DNA from: CALSMU01 sp965230225
GTDB taxonomy: Bacteria; Bacteroidota; Bacteroidia; Flavobacteriales_D; Parvicellaceae
DNA: 64,000 nucleotides
Reading direction: 5' to 3'
Assembly: GCA_965230225.1 (NCBI GenBank)
Contig: CBDDKM010000001.1
Span: forward strand, 62,001 to 126,000
Below, in pieces: positions 7,708 through 16,060 of the stretch. The notes below the pieces were generated by a model, which ran no database searches, was not told the origin of the DNA, and worked only from the letters and a program-made list of their open reading frames with translations. The position numbers were made by a program, and so were the translations under genes. Every line of letters starts with the position of its first letter. Positions within the stretch are counted from its first letter, which is position 1.

Positions 7708-8973
7708 ATGAGCGTTTTGAAAAAATATACTGCCCTATTAATGTTGGTTTTTCCAGCATTACTTCATGCTCAACAGGAGTTTGGAAAGGATATTCTTAAA
7801 ACACTATGTTCTCCCGAGTTTCATGGTAGAGGATATGTGAATGATGGGCACATCATAGCTTCTAAGTTTATCGCTTCCAAGTTTGATGAATTTGGACTGG
7901 AGAAATTTGAAGATTCTTACTTCCAAAAGTTTGACATTAAAGCCAATACATTTCCCGATTCTGTTTCGGTTGCTATCGATGGATATCAATTGGAAACCGG
8001 TAAAGAATATATTGTAGATGCGGTTTCCGGGTCTGCTAAAGGAACCTATGAATTGATTTGGGTGAATACTAAGAACATAGGAGAGGTTCTTGGTAAGGTT
8101 CAGGAAACAAATCAAAAAGGAAATGCAAACATTGCCTGGGTGGTGGATACCAAAGGAATTGAAAATAGAGATAGTATTTCTCAGTTCCATCAGTTGGCTT
8201 ATTACATAGCAAGTGCAGCTCCTGTGGTTTGGATTACAGATACCAAATTTACCTGGTCTGTAGGAAGAGAAGAACTGACTTACCCAATCATTGAAATCAA
8301 AAGAGAAAACATTCCCTGGACTTCTGAAACAATTACTTTAAACATTAACAATAAGTTTCATGAAAAGCTGCAAACTCAAAATGTAATTGGGTATGTAAAA
8401 GGTAAAAAGAAATGCAAGTACCTTGTTATTTCAGCACATTATGATCACTTAGGTAGAATGGGGGCAAATACTTATTTTCCCGGAGCTAACGATAATGCTA
8501 GTGGGGTAGCCATGCTATTGTATTTAGCCAAATATTTCTCAGAGCATAAACCAAAGTACAACATTGTGTTTATGGCATTTGGAGCTGAGGAGGCCGGTAT
8601 TTTAGGGTCAAAGCATTATGTGGATAATCCTTTGTTTCCACTTAAGAAGATTGAGTTCTTAGTGAATTGTGACATCATGGGAACCGGTGATGAAGGTATT
8701 ACTGTTGTTAACGGAACCCTGCACAAAGAGCAATTTAAAAGATTGGCAATAATTAGCAACGAAAATGAGTATCTCGCTAAGGTGAAAGTAAGGGGGCAGG
8801 CAGCCAATAGCGATCACTATTGGTTTACTCAAGCTAAAGTTCCAGCCATATTTATGTATACCATGGGAGGTATAAAAGCTTACCACGATGTGTATGATAA
8901 ATCAGAAACTCTTCCTCTAACGGAGTTTAATGATCTTTCGAAATTATTGATTGAGTACCTTCAATCGTTTTGA
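7708..8973 (+). CDS. Exported M28-family zinc metallopeptidase
   Basis: A 421-residue secreted aminopeptidase-type enzyme. The signal peptide (MSVLKKYTALLML through LLHAQ) is followed by a region resembling a PA-type insert and then the co-catalytic two-zinc M28 domain: His244 in SAHYDHLG, Asp262 in GANDNASG, the Glu294-Glu295 pair in FGAEEAG, an aspartate in NCDIMG, and a late histidine in YHDVYD. Such enzymes trim N-terminal residues from peptides in the periplasm or outside the cell. The gene follows the acidic protein by 11 bp and its stop codon abuts the convergent gene at 8974. Specific substrate unknown. Confidence 0.95.
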   Translation: MSVLKKYTALLMLVFPALLHAQQEFGKDILKTLCSPEFHGRGYVNDGHIIASKFIASKFDEFGLEKFEDSYFQKFDIKANTFPDSVSVAIDGYQLETGKEYIVDAVSGSAKGTYELIWVNTKNIGEVLGKVQETNQKGNANIAWVVDTKGIENRDSISQFHQLAYYIASAAPVVWITDTKFTWSVGREELTYPIIEIKRENIPWTSETITLNINNKFHEKLQTQNVIGYVKGKKKCKYLVISAHYDHLGRMGANTYFPGANDNASGVAMLLYLAKYFSEHKPKYNIVFMAFGAEEAGILGSKHYVDNPLFPLKKIEFLVNCDIMGTGDEGITVVNGTLHKEQFKRLAIISNENEYLAKVKVRGQAANSDHYWFTQAKVPAIFMYTMGGIKAYHDVYDKSETLPLTEFNDLSKLLIEYLQSF

Positions 8974-9423
8974 TTAAATCATTTGTTTAATTAGCCTGTA
9001 CAAGGTGTGGTCCGTTACCAAACATCCTTTTTCAGTCATCTCGAATAATTCAAGCTCTCTTTGCTTGCTATATTTCTTGGAAGCGGTAAAAACTTCGATG
9101 TTTTTAAAATCATCGGCCGAGAACTCACTTAAATTAGTCAGATCAACCGTAGTAGATTTAAGGGCAATTAGATCAATTTTATCTTTATCACAGAAGAATA
9201 ATTTTAAATCTGTTGGAGTTCTGTGTTCTAGATATTCAATTCGCTCTAACGATTTTTGCAGTATTACCTGGCTAAACTGTTCTACTAGTTTGTCTGCACT
9301 TTCCGGTTCTTCTGCTTTAAACTTTTCCCACATCTCAGCATCAACTCCATTTGATACTAAATACTGGATGAATTCCTCCTTTAATTCCTCCAGTTCCTCG
9401 TTCGTTAATTTTCTATATTCCAT
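8974..9423 (-). CDS. Conserved hypothetical protein (possibly DUF6495 family)
   Basis: A 149-residue soluble, acidic protein starting MEYRKLTNEELEELKEEF, with a helical N-terminal half and a mixed C-terminal half containing the conserved-looking stretches LEHRTPTDLKLFFCDKD and DLTNLSEFSADDF. I recognise it as a family restricted to Bacteroidetes, possibly the one catalogued as DUF6495, but cannot confirm that here. No signal peptide, membrane helix or catalytic motif. It lies 15 bp downstream of the 73-residue gene and is probably co-transcribed with it from the promoter at 9666-9673. Confidence 0.8.
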   Translation of the reverse strand: MEYRKLTNEELEELKEEFIQYLVSNGVDAEMWEKFKAEEPESADKLVEQFSQVILQKSLERIEYLEHRTPTDLKLFFCDKDKIDLIALKSTTVDLTNLSEFSADDFKNIEVFTASKKYSKQRELELFEMTEKGCLVTDHTLYRLIKQMI

Positions 9424-9438
9424 TGGAATGTTTGCGCT

Positions 9439-9660
9439 CTAGATTAATCGGTCCTGCAATACCTTGTCGATAACCTCCTGGCTTTCCAGCGCTTGAATGT
9501 ATTTATACCTCTTCGAATCGTTCTCGCGAATAATGGTCAATAACTCCTGAAAGACCTCTTCACTGATTTCAGAATAGCCAAGACGCTCTAATAGTGTGTT
9601 TAGAAATTCCTCTCTATTGAGTTCAATGGCATTTTTTAGTGCATCAGTTACTTCGCTCAT
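9439..9660 (-). CDS. Small conserved helical protein of unknown function
   Basis: A 73-residue, predicted all-helical protein (MSEVTDALKNAIELNREEF and following) with no cysteine and no membrane segment. An exact -7 box lies only 5 nt before its ATG, so its transcript is probably leaderless or nearly so. It precedes the 149-residue gene by 15 bp on the same strand, suggesting a two-gene unit. Function unknown. Confidence 0.75.
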   Translation of the reverse strand: MSEVTDALKNAIELNREEFLNTLLERLGYSEISEEVFQELLTIIRENDSKRYKYIQALESQEVIDKVLQDRLI

Positions 9661-9665
9661 GGTTG

Positions 9666-9673
9666 CAAAGATA
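9666..9673 (-). promoter_or_regulatory. -7 box 5 nt upstream of the 73-residue gene start
   Basis: The minus strand reads TATCTTTG, an exact TAnnTTTG match, then CAACC and the ATG at 9660. Transcription would start at or next to the start codon. Confidence 0.55.
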
Positions 9674-9704
9674 ACAAAAACGCAGGCAAAGTATACTGTA
9701 TAAG

Positions 9705-10364
9705 CTAACGATGTAAATAAGTAGTGAAATCCCTAAACCCCTTTTCATTGAAAAATGAGAGGAGTTCAGATCTGGTTGGTGCAGCCAGATAAGTCTTAAA
9801 TCCATCCAGTTGTTTGGACTCGATGTCTTTGAATGCTAGAATTTGTTCCATAACCGGGTCGTGGTCGATGGAGTAGAAAATTGCTTTTTTATCAGAAAAG
9901 GCTAGTACCTCTGTAGAGTAGTATCCATTGTCCTGCTTGTAATTTAAAAAGTATAAATCACCTTGTTTTTTGAGCTCTTGATTTTCGGATGGTTTGAAAA
10001 TGATGTCGTTTTGAACAAGAACTACGAATAATGTATCGTGTCTTTTAGCATAAGGAAGTCCCTGTTTTTTTCTAATTCCATAGATTTTATCCCCTTCTAT
10101 GTGGTACTTTTTCGATTTTCTTAATTCCTTTTTAGTAACAAATGTGATCAAGCTAAAACGGGAGTATATGCTATCTGTGGTAACAATGATTTTTTTTAGG
10201 GTATCTTCTTCATATAAGTATACACCACACACTTCGGGTTCAAATTTATTTTGTAAATTTTCACCTTTCGGCTGACTTTCCTGAAAGTAAAACGAAGTGA
10301 TTTCGTTCTGACCAAAATACTGACCCACACCCAGGGTGAAAAGCAGAAAAAGAAGTGTTTTCAT
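9705..10364 (-). CDS. Exported hypothetical protein
   Basis: A 219-residue protein with a clear signal peptide (MKTLLFLLFTLGVGQYFGQ). The mature part has no domain I recognise: alternating beta-strand-like stretches, DTLKKIIVTTDSIYSRFS and DTLFVVLVQNDIIF, with many lysines and aromatic residues. It is probably periplasmic or outer-membrane associated. Upstream of the ATG at 10364 a near-consensus box (TAAATTAG on the minus strand) sits 4 nt away. It is divergent from recJ. Function unknown. Confidence 0.75.
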   Translation of the reverse strand: MKTLLFLLFTLGVGQYFGQNEITSFYFQESQPKGENLQNKFEPEVCGVYLYEEDTLKKIIVTTDSIYSRFSLITFVTKKELRKSKKYHIEGDKIYGIRKKQGLPYAKRHDTLFVVLVQNDIIFKPSENQELKKQGDLYFLNYKQDNGYYSTEVLAFSDKKAIFYSIDHDPVMEQILAFKDIESKQLDGFKTYLAAPTRSELLSFFNEKGFRDFTTYLHR

Positions 10365-10436
10365 AGCTCTAATTTAAAAAGATTAAACAAGACGTTTAGT
10401 AATAATTAACTTTATATGCTCAAAGGTTCAAATTTG

Positions 10437-12164
10437 ATGGTGGAAAAAAGGTGGTCGATAATAGAAGGCGAAAACGCCAAGTTGATTGATGATTTAAAAG
10501 AGCGGTTGCAGGTATCTGAAACCATAGCAAAATTGCTCATAAATAGAGGGGTTGATACTTTTGAAAAGGCAAAGTCTTTTTTTCGTCCTTCGCTGGATGA
10601 TTTACATGATCCGTTTCTGATGGAAGACATGGAAGTAGCGGTTTCCAGATTAAGCGAGGCAATAGATGAAAATGAGAAGATTCTGGTTTATGGCGATTAC
10701 GATGTGGATGGGACTACTGCGGTAGCCTTGATGTATTCCTTTTTGAGTAAGAAAACAGAGCAGGTGGATTTTTATCAGCCGGATCGTTATACCGAAGGAT
10801 ATGGTATTTCAATGCAGGCGATAGAGTGGGCAAAAGATGAGGGCATTGGATTAATCGTTGCTCTGGATTGTGGTATACGTGCCATAGATCAAATTGCTTT
10901 AGCTTCCAGTTATGGAATAGATACTATTATTTGTGATCATCACAGACCGGGAGAAAACCTACCAGAAGCTTATGCCATATTAAACCCTAAGAAAGAGTCT
11001 TGCGAATATCCTTATGGAGAGTTATGCGGATGTGGAATTGGGTTCAAGTTGGCTCATGCTTTAAGTATTTACAGAGATGAAGCGGAAGAAGAAGCATTCG
11101 AGTTTTTGGATTTGGTGGCAATAGCCGTGGCGGCAGATATTGTTCCAATGACAGGTGAAAATAGAATACTTACAAGCTTTGGAATAAAACAATTAGAAGA
11201 TACTCCAAGAGTTGGTATTCGAACCATGTTGGAGTTGGCTAATAAAACCGGAAAACTATCCGTTAGCGATTTGGTTTTTGTAATCGCACCCAGAATTAAT
11301 GCTGCCGGAAGAATGGATAGTGCCAGAAGAGCTGTGGAATTGCTTATATCGGAGAATGAAGAAGAAGCAAAATCATTTTCGTTAGTAGTTAATACCCTGA
11401 ATAACGAGCGCAAGGAACTAGATAAAATGATTACCCTCGAAGCTCTTGAAATGATAGCCAAAGATGATTCAAGCGAAGCTTCTGTTACAACGGTTGTATC
11501 AAGTAAACATTGGCACAAAGGAGTGGTTGGTATTGTGGCTTCAAGGCTTATAGAAACCCATTATAAACCCACTATTGTTCTTTGTGTTTCTGATGGTGTT
11601 GCCACTGGTTCTGCCAGATCGGTAAAAGGGTTTGATGTGTACGAAGCGATACATGAATGTGCTGACCTGTTAGAGAAGTTTGGTGGACATAAATATGCGG
11701 CAGGGTTATCTTTAAAGGAAGAGAATCTGGATCAATTTAAGGTGCGATTTGAAGAAGCGGTAAAAAAGAGAATTTTACCTGAACAATTAGTGCCTGAAAT
11801 TAAGATTGATTCCACCATTACATCAGATGAGTTAAGGCAAGATAGTGCTTCCAAAATGTTTCCTAAACTGTATAGAATAGTAGAGCAGTTTGGTCCATTT
11901 GGTCCGGGGAACAGCAGGCCTGTTTTCCGATTAAATAATGTGGAAGATCCCAATGGCTGGACCAGGGTAGTTGGGGACGATCACTTAAAGTTTTCCGGAA
12001 GAGAAATAGGCAAGCAAATGCCACTAAATGGGATTGGGTTTGGTCTTGGGAATAAGCTGGATTTGGTGAAACATCAAGACAGTATTGATCTTGTATTTAC
12101 TCTGGATAAGAATGAATACATGGGCAATGTATCTCTTCAGCTTATGATAAAGGATCTGAAGTAG
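10437..12164 (+). CDS. recJ: Single-stranded-DNA-specific exonuclease RecJ
   Basis: A DHH-family 5'-to-3' exonuclease used in recombination and mismatch/base-excision repair. Motifs: DYDVDGTTAV (motif I), ALDCGIR (motif II), ICDHHRPG (the DHH motif III), then NPKK, and the DHHA1 domain with GGHKYAAGLSL; a C-terminal OB-like region follows. About 575 residues, normal for RecJ. I prefer the ATG at 10437 (MVEKRWSI), which matches the usual RecJ N-terminus; an in-frame ATG at 10416 adds seven residues. The 3' end overlaps the convergent MscS gene by 23 nt, so the two transcripts are antisense there. Confidence 0.96.
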   Translation: MVEKRWSIIEGENAKLIDDLKERLQVSETIAKLLINRGVDTFEKAKSFFRPSLDDLHDPFLMEDMEVAVSRLSEAIDENEKILVYGDYDVDGTTAVALMYSFLSKKTEQVDFYQPDRYTEGYGISMQAIEWAKDEGIGLIVALDCGIRAIDQIALASSYGIDTIICDHHRPGENLPEAYAILNPKKESCEYPYGELCGCGIGFKLAHALSIYRDEAEEEAFEFLDLVAIAVAADIVPMTGENRILTSFGIKQLEDTPRVGIRTMLELANKTGKLSVSDLVFVIAPRINAAGRMDSARRAVELLISENEEEAKSFSLVVNTLNNERKELDKMITLEALEMIAKDDSSEASVTTVVSSKHWHKGVVGIVASRLIETHYKPTIVLCVSDGVATGSARSVKGFDVYEAIHECADLLEKFGGHKYAAGLSLKEENLDQFKVRFEEAVKKRILPEQLVPEIKIDSTITSDELRQDSASKMFPKLYRIVEQFGPFGPGNSRPVFRLNNVEDPNGWTRVVGDDHLKFSGREIGKQMPLNGIGFGLGNKLDLVKHQDSIDLVFTLDKNEYMGNVSLQLMIKDLK

Positions 12165-13266
12165 GTCCGGTAGGTGTTTCTCTGTAATCTGAAACAATGT
12201 GTAAGTCTCTTTGTGGGTAAGGAATTTTGATGTTATTCTCTCTAAAAGCTTTGTCAATAGAAAATCGAAGGTCACTTTTAATTATCATAATTTCCCACGT
12301 TCTTGCAGCCCAGAAATAAAGTTCGAATTGTAGCCCATTATCGCCAAAATCATTAAACATAATAGTGATGTTTCGTTGCTTGTTTACCAATGGATGTTTA
12401 AGTGCACAATCGTACAGGAGTTTCTTTACTTTTTCTGTATCGCTTCCGTAGGCTACGCTTACTTTAATATGGAATCTGGTTACTTTATCGCTAATGGACC
12501 AGTTGATTACATTTTCCTCCGTTAATTTAGAGTTAGGTACGATGATGATTTTACCATCCATTGTTTTTACATGGGAGGTACGAATACTAATCTTAAGTAC
12601 CCTTGCAATCATATTGTCTAACTCAATAACATCACCAACTTTTACGCTACCATCAAATAATAAAATGAATCCGGAAACCACGTCCGTAAACATTTCCTTT
12701 AACCCTAAACCAAGTCCAAGCAACAGGGCAGAACCTGCCATAATGATCGAGTTGATTTCGAATCCAAGGCTCTTAATGATCATCATTGTAAAGATGATAT
12801 AAACCACATACTTAGTCAGCTGAACAATGGTGTACCTTCTTCCTTCATCAATCCATTCTTTCCCTTTGGTAACACGGAAAATGACGATTTTAGAAATGTT
12901 AAGGATAAATCTGGTTAGGAAAATCAAAAATGTAACAGAGATGATTTTCCAGATGGTAATAGGGTAGTATGTTTTGGAGGTAGGTATTCTGAATAGCTCA
13001 TATCCGAATAGATTAGAAAGTGAGAAATCTTTATTCCCAATACCCAAAGCACCTATAACGAGAAAAAAACCAATTACCCAAATCAGTTGATTAAGAAGCT
13101 TTTGAACTGTGTTTTCCTTACCGATTTTCCATTCTTTTTCTTTCAGGAATGGTTCTAGTCTGGCTTTAACTACTCTTCGGAGAAACATCATTCCTGCTAT
13201 TACCGACAGTACTAATGCCAGATTAAGTAGAGTGAAGTTTTGATCGAAGTATTTAAACAGTATCAT
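12142..13266 (-). CDS. MscS-family mechanosensitive ion channel
   Basis: A 374-residue inner-membrane channel that releases solutes on osmotic downshock. About five predicted membrane helices occupy residues 1-180; the pore-lining helix is followed by the conserved MscS beta domain (GLGLGLKEMFTDVVSGFILL, then VKVGDVIELDNMIARVLKIS and the KTMDGKIIIVPNSKL motif) and a C-terminal alpha/beta cytoplasmic domain. It overlaps the end of dnaG by 4 nt in ATGA, indicating translational coupling to the primase gene, and overlaps recJ convergently by 23 nt. The extra N-terminal helices are common in Bacteroidetes MscS proteins. Confidence 0.95.
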   Translation of the reverse strand: MILFKYFDQNFTLLNLALVLSVIAGMMFLRRVVKARLEPFLKEKEWKIGKENTVQKLLNQLIWVIGFFLVIGALGIGNKDFSLSNLFGYELFRIPTSKTYYPITIWKIISVTFLIFLTRFILNISKIVIFRVTKGKEWIDEGRRYTIVQLTKYVVYIIFTMMIIKSLGFEINSIIMAGSALLLGLGLGLKEMFTDVVSGFILLFDGSVKVGDVIELDNMIARVLKISIRTSHVKTMDGKIIIVPNSKLTEENVINWSISDKVTRFHIKVSVAYGSDTEKVKKLLYDCALKHPLVNKQRNITIMFNDFGDNGLQFELYFWAARTWEIMIIKSDLRFSIDKAFRENNIKIPYPQRDLHIVSDYRETPTGPTSDPLS

Positions 13267-15278
13267 CGAGTAATTATTATCTGTAGTTTATCTGCAAAGA
13301 TATTTCTAATTTGAGTAAGCTGACGTAACTCCTGTAACACTTCATCAATAGCACTATTATCCTTTAAATCTTTAAGGGAGGTTTGCTTATCGATGATCAT
13401 GTTCTCAGAAAGTCTTAGCTTAAAGATATAAACAGATTCGGTTGCAGCTTGTTTCAGCTTGTGTTTTTCTTCTTGTGGGTAGATGTGGTGTTTTTTCTCC
13501 CAGTTTTCACTAACCGTGTCTTTAGGAATGGTTAAGTCAATTACCAGATTACTAATGCTGTTATCCTCTTTTTGGAAAAAATGTTGGTCGTTAATGATTA
13601 GCCCATTCTCAATACCCTCTAAAAACTCCTCAAATACTTTTTGATAAGTTGGGTTATTGTATTTCATGTCGTCAGTAATCAACTCGTCAACAATGAACTG
13701 GGCCAGAGGAATTTCTTGCTCCGCAGGCTTACCTGTTTCATCTTCAATTTCGATGTTGATCCCCATTGAGCCGTAACTCAGCATTAATCGAATCAAATCT
13801 TTTTCCTGAATTTCAAGAGCGTGTTTCCCCTTGTGATCGGTTCGCTTTTCCATTACTGCCGGGGGCAACCCTTCCATAGCAGCAAAATCTTCCGGTGGTG
13901 GGGCATACGGATCCGCACCTGGAGGAGCTTCGTACGTGTTTTGAGGTGCACTACCTGTGTTACTGGCTTTCTTAGCTTTCTTCAGAAGAAGTTTGTTTAC
14001 CTCACTCAAAAGAGCTCTTTCAGCGATCTCAAACCTTTCGCTAGTGGCAGAAATATATACACTTCTGGTAATCTCATCCGGTATAACCGAAATAGATTTT
14101 ACAATGTCTTTTATTGTTTCAGCTCGCTTGAGCGGGTCACCTTCGGTATCTGCCAAAAGAACACCTGCCTTGAACTGAATAAAGTCCTGCGATTTTTTGT
14201 CCAGGTACTCTTCCAGCTCTGAGATTCCAACCTTCTTAGAGTAACTATCTGGGTCTTCACCTTCCGGGAAAAGAACTACCTTTACGTTCATACCCTCTTC
14301 CAGAATAAGATCGATTCCTCGAAAAGATGCTTTAATCCCAGCCGCATCCCCATCGTATAAAATGGTAATGTTGTTGGTGTACCTTTTAATGAGTCTTATT
14401 TGTCCTTCTGTAAGTGCCGTACCACTTGAGGCAACAACATTTTCTATTCCGGCCTGGTGTAAGCTTACTACATCTGTATACCCTTCTACCAAAAAGCACA
14501 GATCATTTTTAATGATGGCATTTTTGGACTGGTACAACCCGTAAAGAATTTTACTCTTGTGGTAGATCTCACTTTCAGGAGAGTTAAAGTATTTAGCAGT
14601 CTTTTTATCTTGTCTTAGTGTTCTTCCTCCAAAACCTAGTACTCTTCCCGTAATGTTGTGGATTGGGAACATAACCCTTCCACGGAAGAAGTCAAAACTT
14701 CCTTTCTCGTTGGTTTTACTTAGGCCAGTTTTTTCAAGGAATTCTAGTTTATATCCAGAACTTAGGGCAGCTTTTGTAAGTGCGTCTCTATTGTCTGGGG
14801 AATAACCCATCTCAAACTTCTTAATGATTTCATCCGAAAAGCCTCTCTCTTTAAAATAACTTAGTCCAATTGCTTTTCCTTCTTGAGAAGTATGTAATTG
14901 TTTTACGAAATAGTCCCTGGCAAATTGATTGATGAGGTAAAGGCTTTCTCTGGCACTTTGAGCTGCAATTTGCTCAGGTGTTCTTTCCTCTTCTTCAATC
15001 TCAATATTATACCTTTGGGCCAACCAACGAAGAGCCTCAGGATAAGTAAAGTGCTCATGTTTCATTAGGAATGAAACAACAGTTCCACCTTCCCCGGAGC
15101 TAAAGTCTTTGAAAATCCCCTTCGCAGGAGATACCATAAAAGAAGGAGTCTTCTCATTAACGAAAGGGCTTCTCCCCTTGAAATTGGAGCCGGACTTTTT
15201 GAGGTTCACAAAATCGCCAATAACGTCTACAATATCTGCAGCATCAAATATTTTCTCTATGGTTTCTTTTGGTATCAA
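13263..15278 (-). CDS. dnaG: DNA primase DnaG with zinc ligands replaced
   Basis: A 671-residue primase that makes RNA primers for replication. The order is an N-terminal CHC2-type fold (1-95), the TOPRIM catalytic core (about 255-345, with EGYTDVVSLHQAG and YDGDAAG), a Pro/Gly-rich linker (about 430-470) and a C-terminal helicase-interaction region. In the N-terminal module all four usual zinc ligands are changed: Ser37 and Val40 stand where CPFH has Cys and His, and Asp58 and Ser61 replace the second Cys pair (KDFSSGEGG). I recall similar loss in other Flavobacteriia. Start is TTG at 15278, which fits the family N-terminus. Upstream of and coupled to the MscS gene. Confidence 0.95.
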   Translation of the reverse strand: MIPKETIEKIFDAADIVDVIGDFVNLKKSGSNFKGRSPFVNEKTPSFMVSPAKGIFKDFSSGEGGTVVSFLMKHEHFTYPEALRWLAQRYNIEIEEEERTPEQIAAQSARESLYLINQFARDYFVKQLHTSQEGKAIGLSYFKERGFSDEIIKKFEMGYSPDNRDALTKAALSSGYKLEFLEKTGLSKTNEKGSFDFFRGRVMFPIHNITGRVLGFGGRTLRQDKKTAKYFNSPESEIYHKSKILYGLYQSKNAIIKNDLCFLVEGYTDVVSLHQAGIENVVASSGTALTEGQIRLIKRYTNNITILYDGDAAGIKASFRGIDLILEEGMNVKVVLFPEGEDPDSYSKKVGISELEEYLDKKSQDFIQFKAGVLLADTEGDPLKRAETIKDIVKSISVIPDEITRSVYISATSERFEIAERALLSEVNKLLLKKAKKASNTGSAPQNTYEAPPGADPYAPPPEDFAAMEGLPPAVMEKRTDHKGKHALEIQEKDLIRLMLSYGSMGINIEIEDETGKPAEQEIPLAQFIVDELITDDMKYNNPTYQKVFEEFLEGIENGLIINDQHFFQKEDNSISNLVIDLTIPKDTVSENWEKKHHIYPQEEKHKLKQAATESVYIFKLRLSENMIIDKQTSLKDLKDNSAIDEVLQELRQLTQIRNIFADKLQIIITR

Positions 15279-15321
15279 GGCCTGAAATGTATTACAAATA
15301 TCGTATTAACCTTGGGTTGAC

Positions 15322-15351
15322 GCAAAAAAAAAGACCGCAAACGCAGTCTTT
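15322..15351 (-). terminator. Intrinsic terminator of the lipoprotein gene
   Basis: Arms 15330-15338 and 15343-15351 form a 9-bp stem with one mismatch and a 4-nt loop; read on the minus strand the stem is followed by a run of T. It ends the 15374-15766 gene before dnaG. Confidence 0.75.
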
Positions 15352-15373
15352 CCTTTTATTTGAATATAGTTTA

Positions 15374-15766
15374 TTAGTTACTAGCTGGGCTGTAGTATAC
15401 CTTAACACCTCCGCTTTCCAATCCTAATTGATCGTTTTTAAGCAGAAAAATAGTTGCTGTTGAGGTGTTGTTGATGGTGGTAGATAACTCTGATTTGTCA
15501 TCGTTGAACTCCCATGTTCCAGTCGCTGCAACGCTTCCTAAGTGTTCGATGTAAGTTCCGTCTTTTTGAAACTCGTAGTATACATCTCCTTCGTTGAATT
15601 CAAGAGAAAGTGATCCGGTTTGTGTTTTGGAGATGTACCATTTGTTGGTTATTCTCATTTTTTTAGTCAACAAAGAGTATGTTCCTCCCTCTTCGTACTT
15701 TGTACAAGATGTGCTGGCAGATGCAAAGATTGCCAGTACAGCAAATAAGTAGATTATTTTTTTCAT
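15374..15766 (-). CDS. Lipocalin-like putative lipoprotein
   Basis: A 130-residue exported protein with a lipoprotein signal peptide (MKKIIYLFAVLAIFA, lipobox ending STSC). The mature part is predicted beta-rich: a KWYISK strand, YYEFQKDGTYIEH, GTWEFNDDKSEL and a late LKNDQLGLE, a layout common in the small lipocalin-like lipoproteins of Bacteroidetes, which may bind a hydrophobic ligand; no ligand is known. It has its own promoter (exact -7 box 22 nt upstream) and an intrinsic terminator, so it is a single-gene transcript between dnaG and the divergent dehydrogenase gene. Confidence 0.75.
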   Translation of the reverse strand: MKKIIYLFAVLAIFASASTSCTKYEEGGTYSLLTKKMRITNKWYISKTQTGSLSLEFNEGDVYYEFQKDGTYIEHLGSVAATGTWEFNDDKSELSTTINNTSTATIFLLKNDQLGLESGGVKVYYSPASN

Positions 15767-15788
15767 TGTGGTTTGAGTTTAATTTGCA

Positions 15789-15796
15789 CAAACATA
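15789..15796 (-). promoter_or_regulatory. -7 promoter box for the lipocalin-like lipoprotein
   Basis: The minus strand reads TATGTTTG, exact to consensus, 22 nt before the ATG at 15766. The rest of this divergent gap (15797-16031) shows no further gene; an 8-bp palindrome ACTTAAGT lies near 15879. Confidence 0.55.
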
Positions 15797-16031
15797 AAAT
15801 AATCAGGTAGATATGGCAAGATAAAATGTACTAAATAGATTTAGAAAGTTTAAAAATTATTTTCCTTTTACCTGAATTCACTTAAGTTAAGGAACCCGAA
15901 ATAGGAATCTAAGCTAAAATCCTCATAGTGAGGATGTGAGGTAGCTCATGAAATTCAATAAGTTGTAATGAAAATAAACAGGCGTCCAATTATATGTTAA
16001 AAAAACAACAGGTTAATTCTGGACAAATACT

Positions 16032-16039
16032 TACATTTG
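16032..16039 (+). promoter_or_regulatory. -7 promoter box for the acyl-CoA dehydrogenase gene
   Basis: TACATTTG, exact to TAnnTTTG, ends 21 nt before the ATG at 16061. Confidence 0.6.
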
Positions 16040-16060
16040 CAATCACTAAAACAGATACTT

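Noticed and set aside
10411..10430. Start of recJ at the ATG at 10416
   Set aside because: Still possible, but the ATG at 10437 gives MVEKRWSI, the usual RecJ beginning; the upstream extension has no family match that I recognise.
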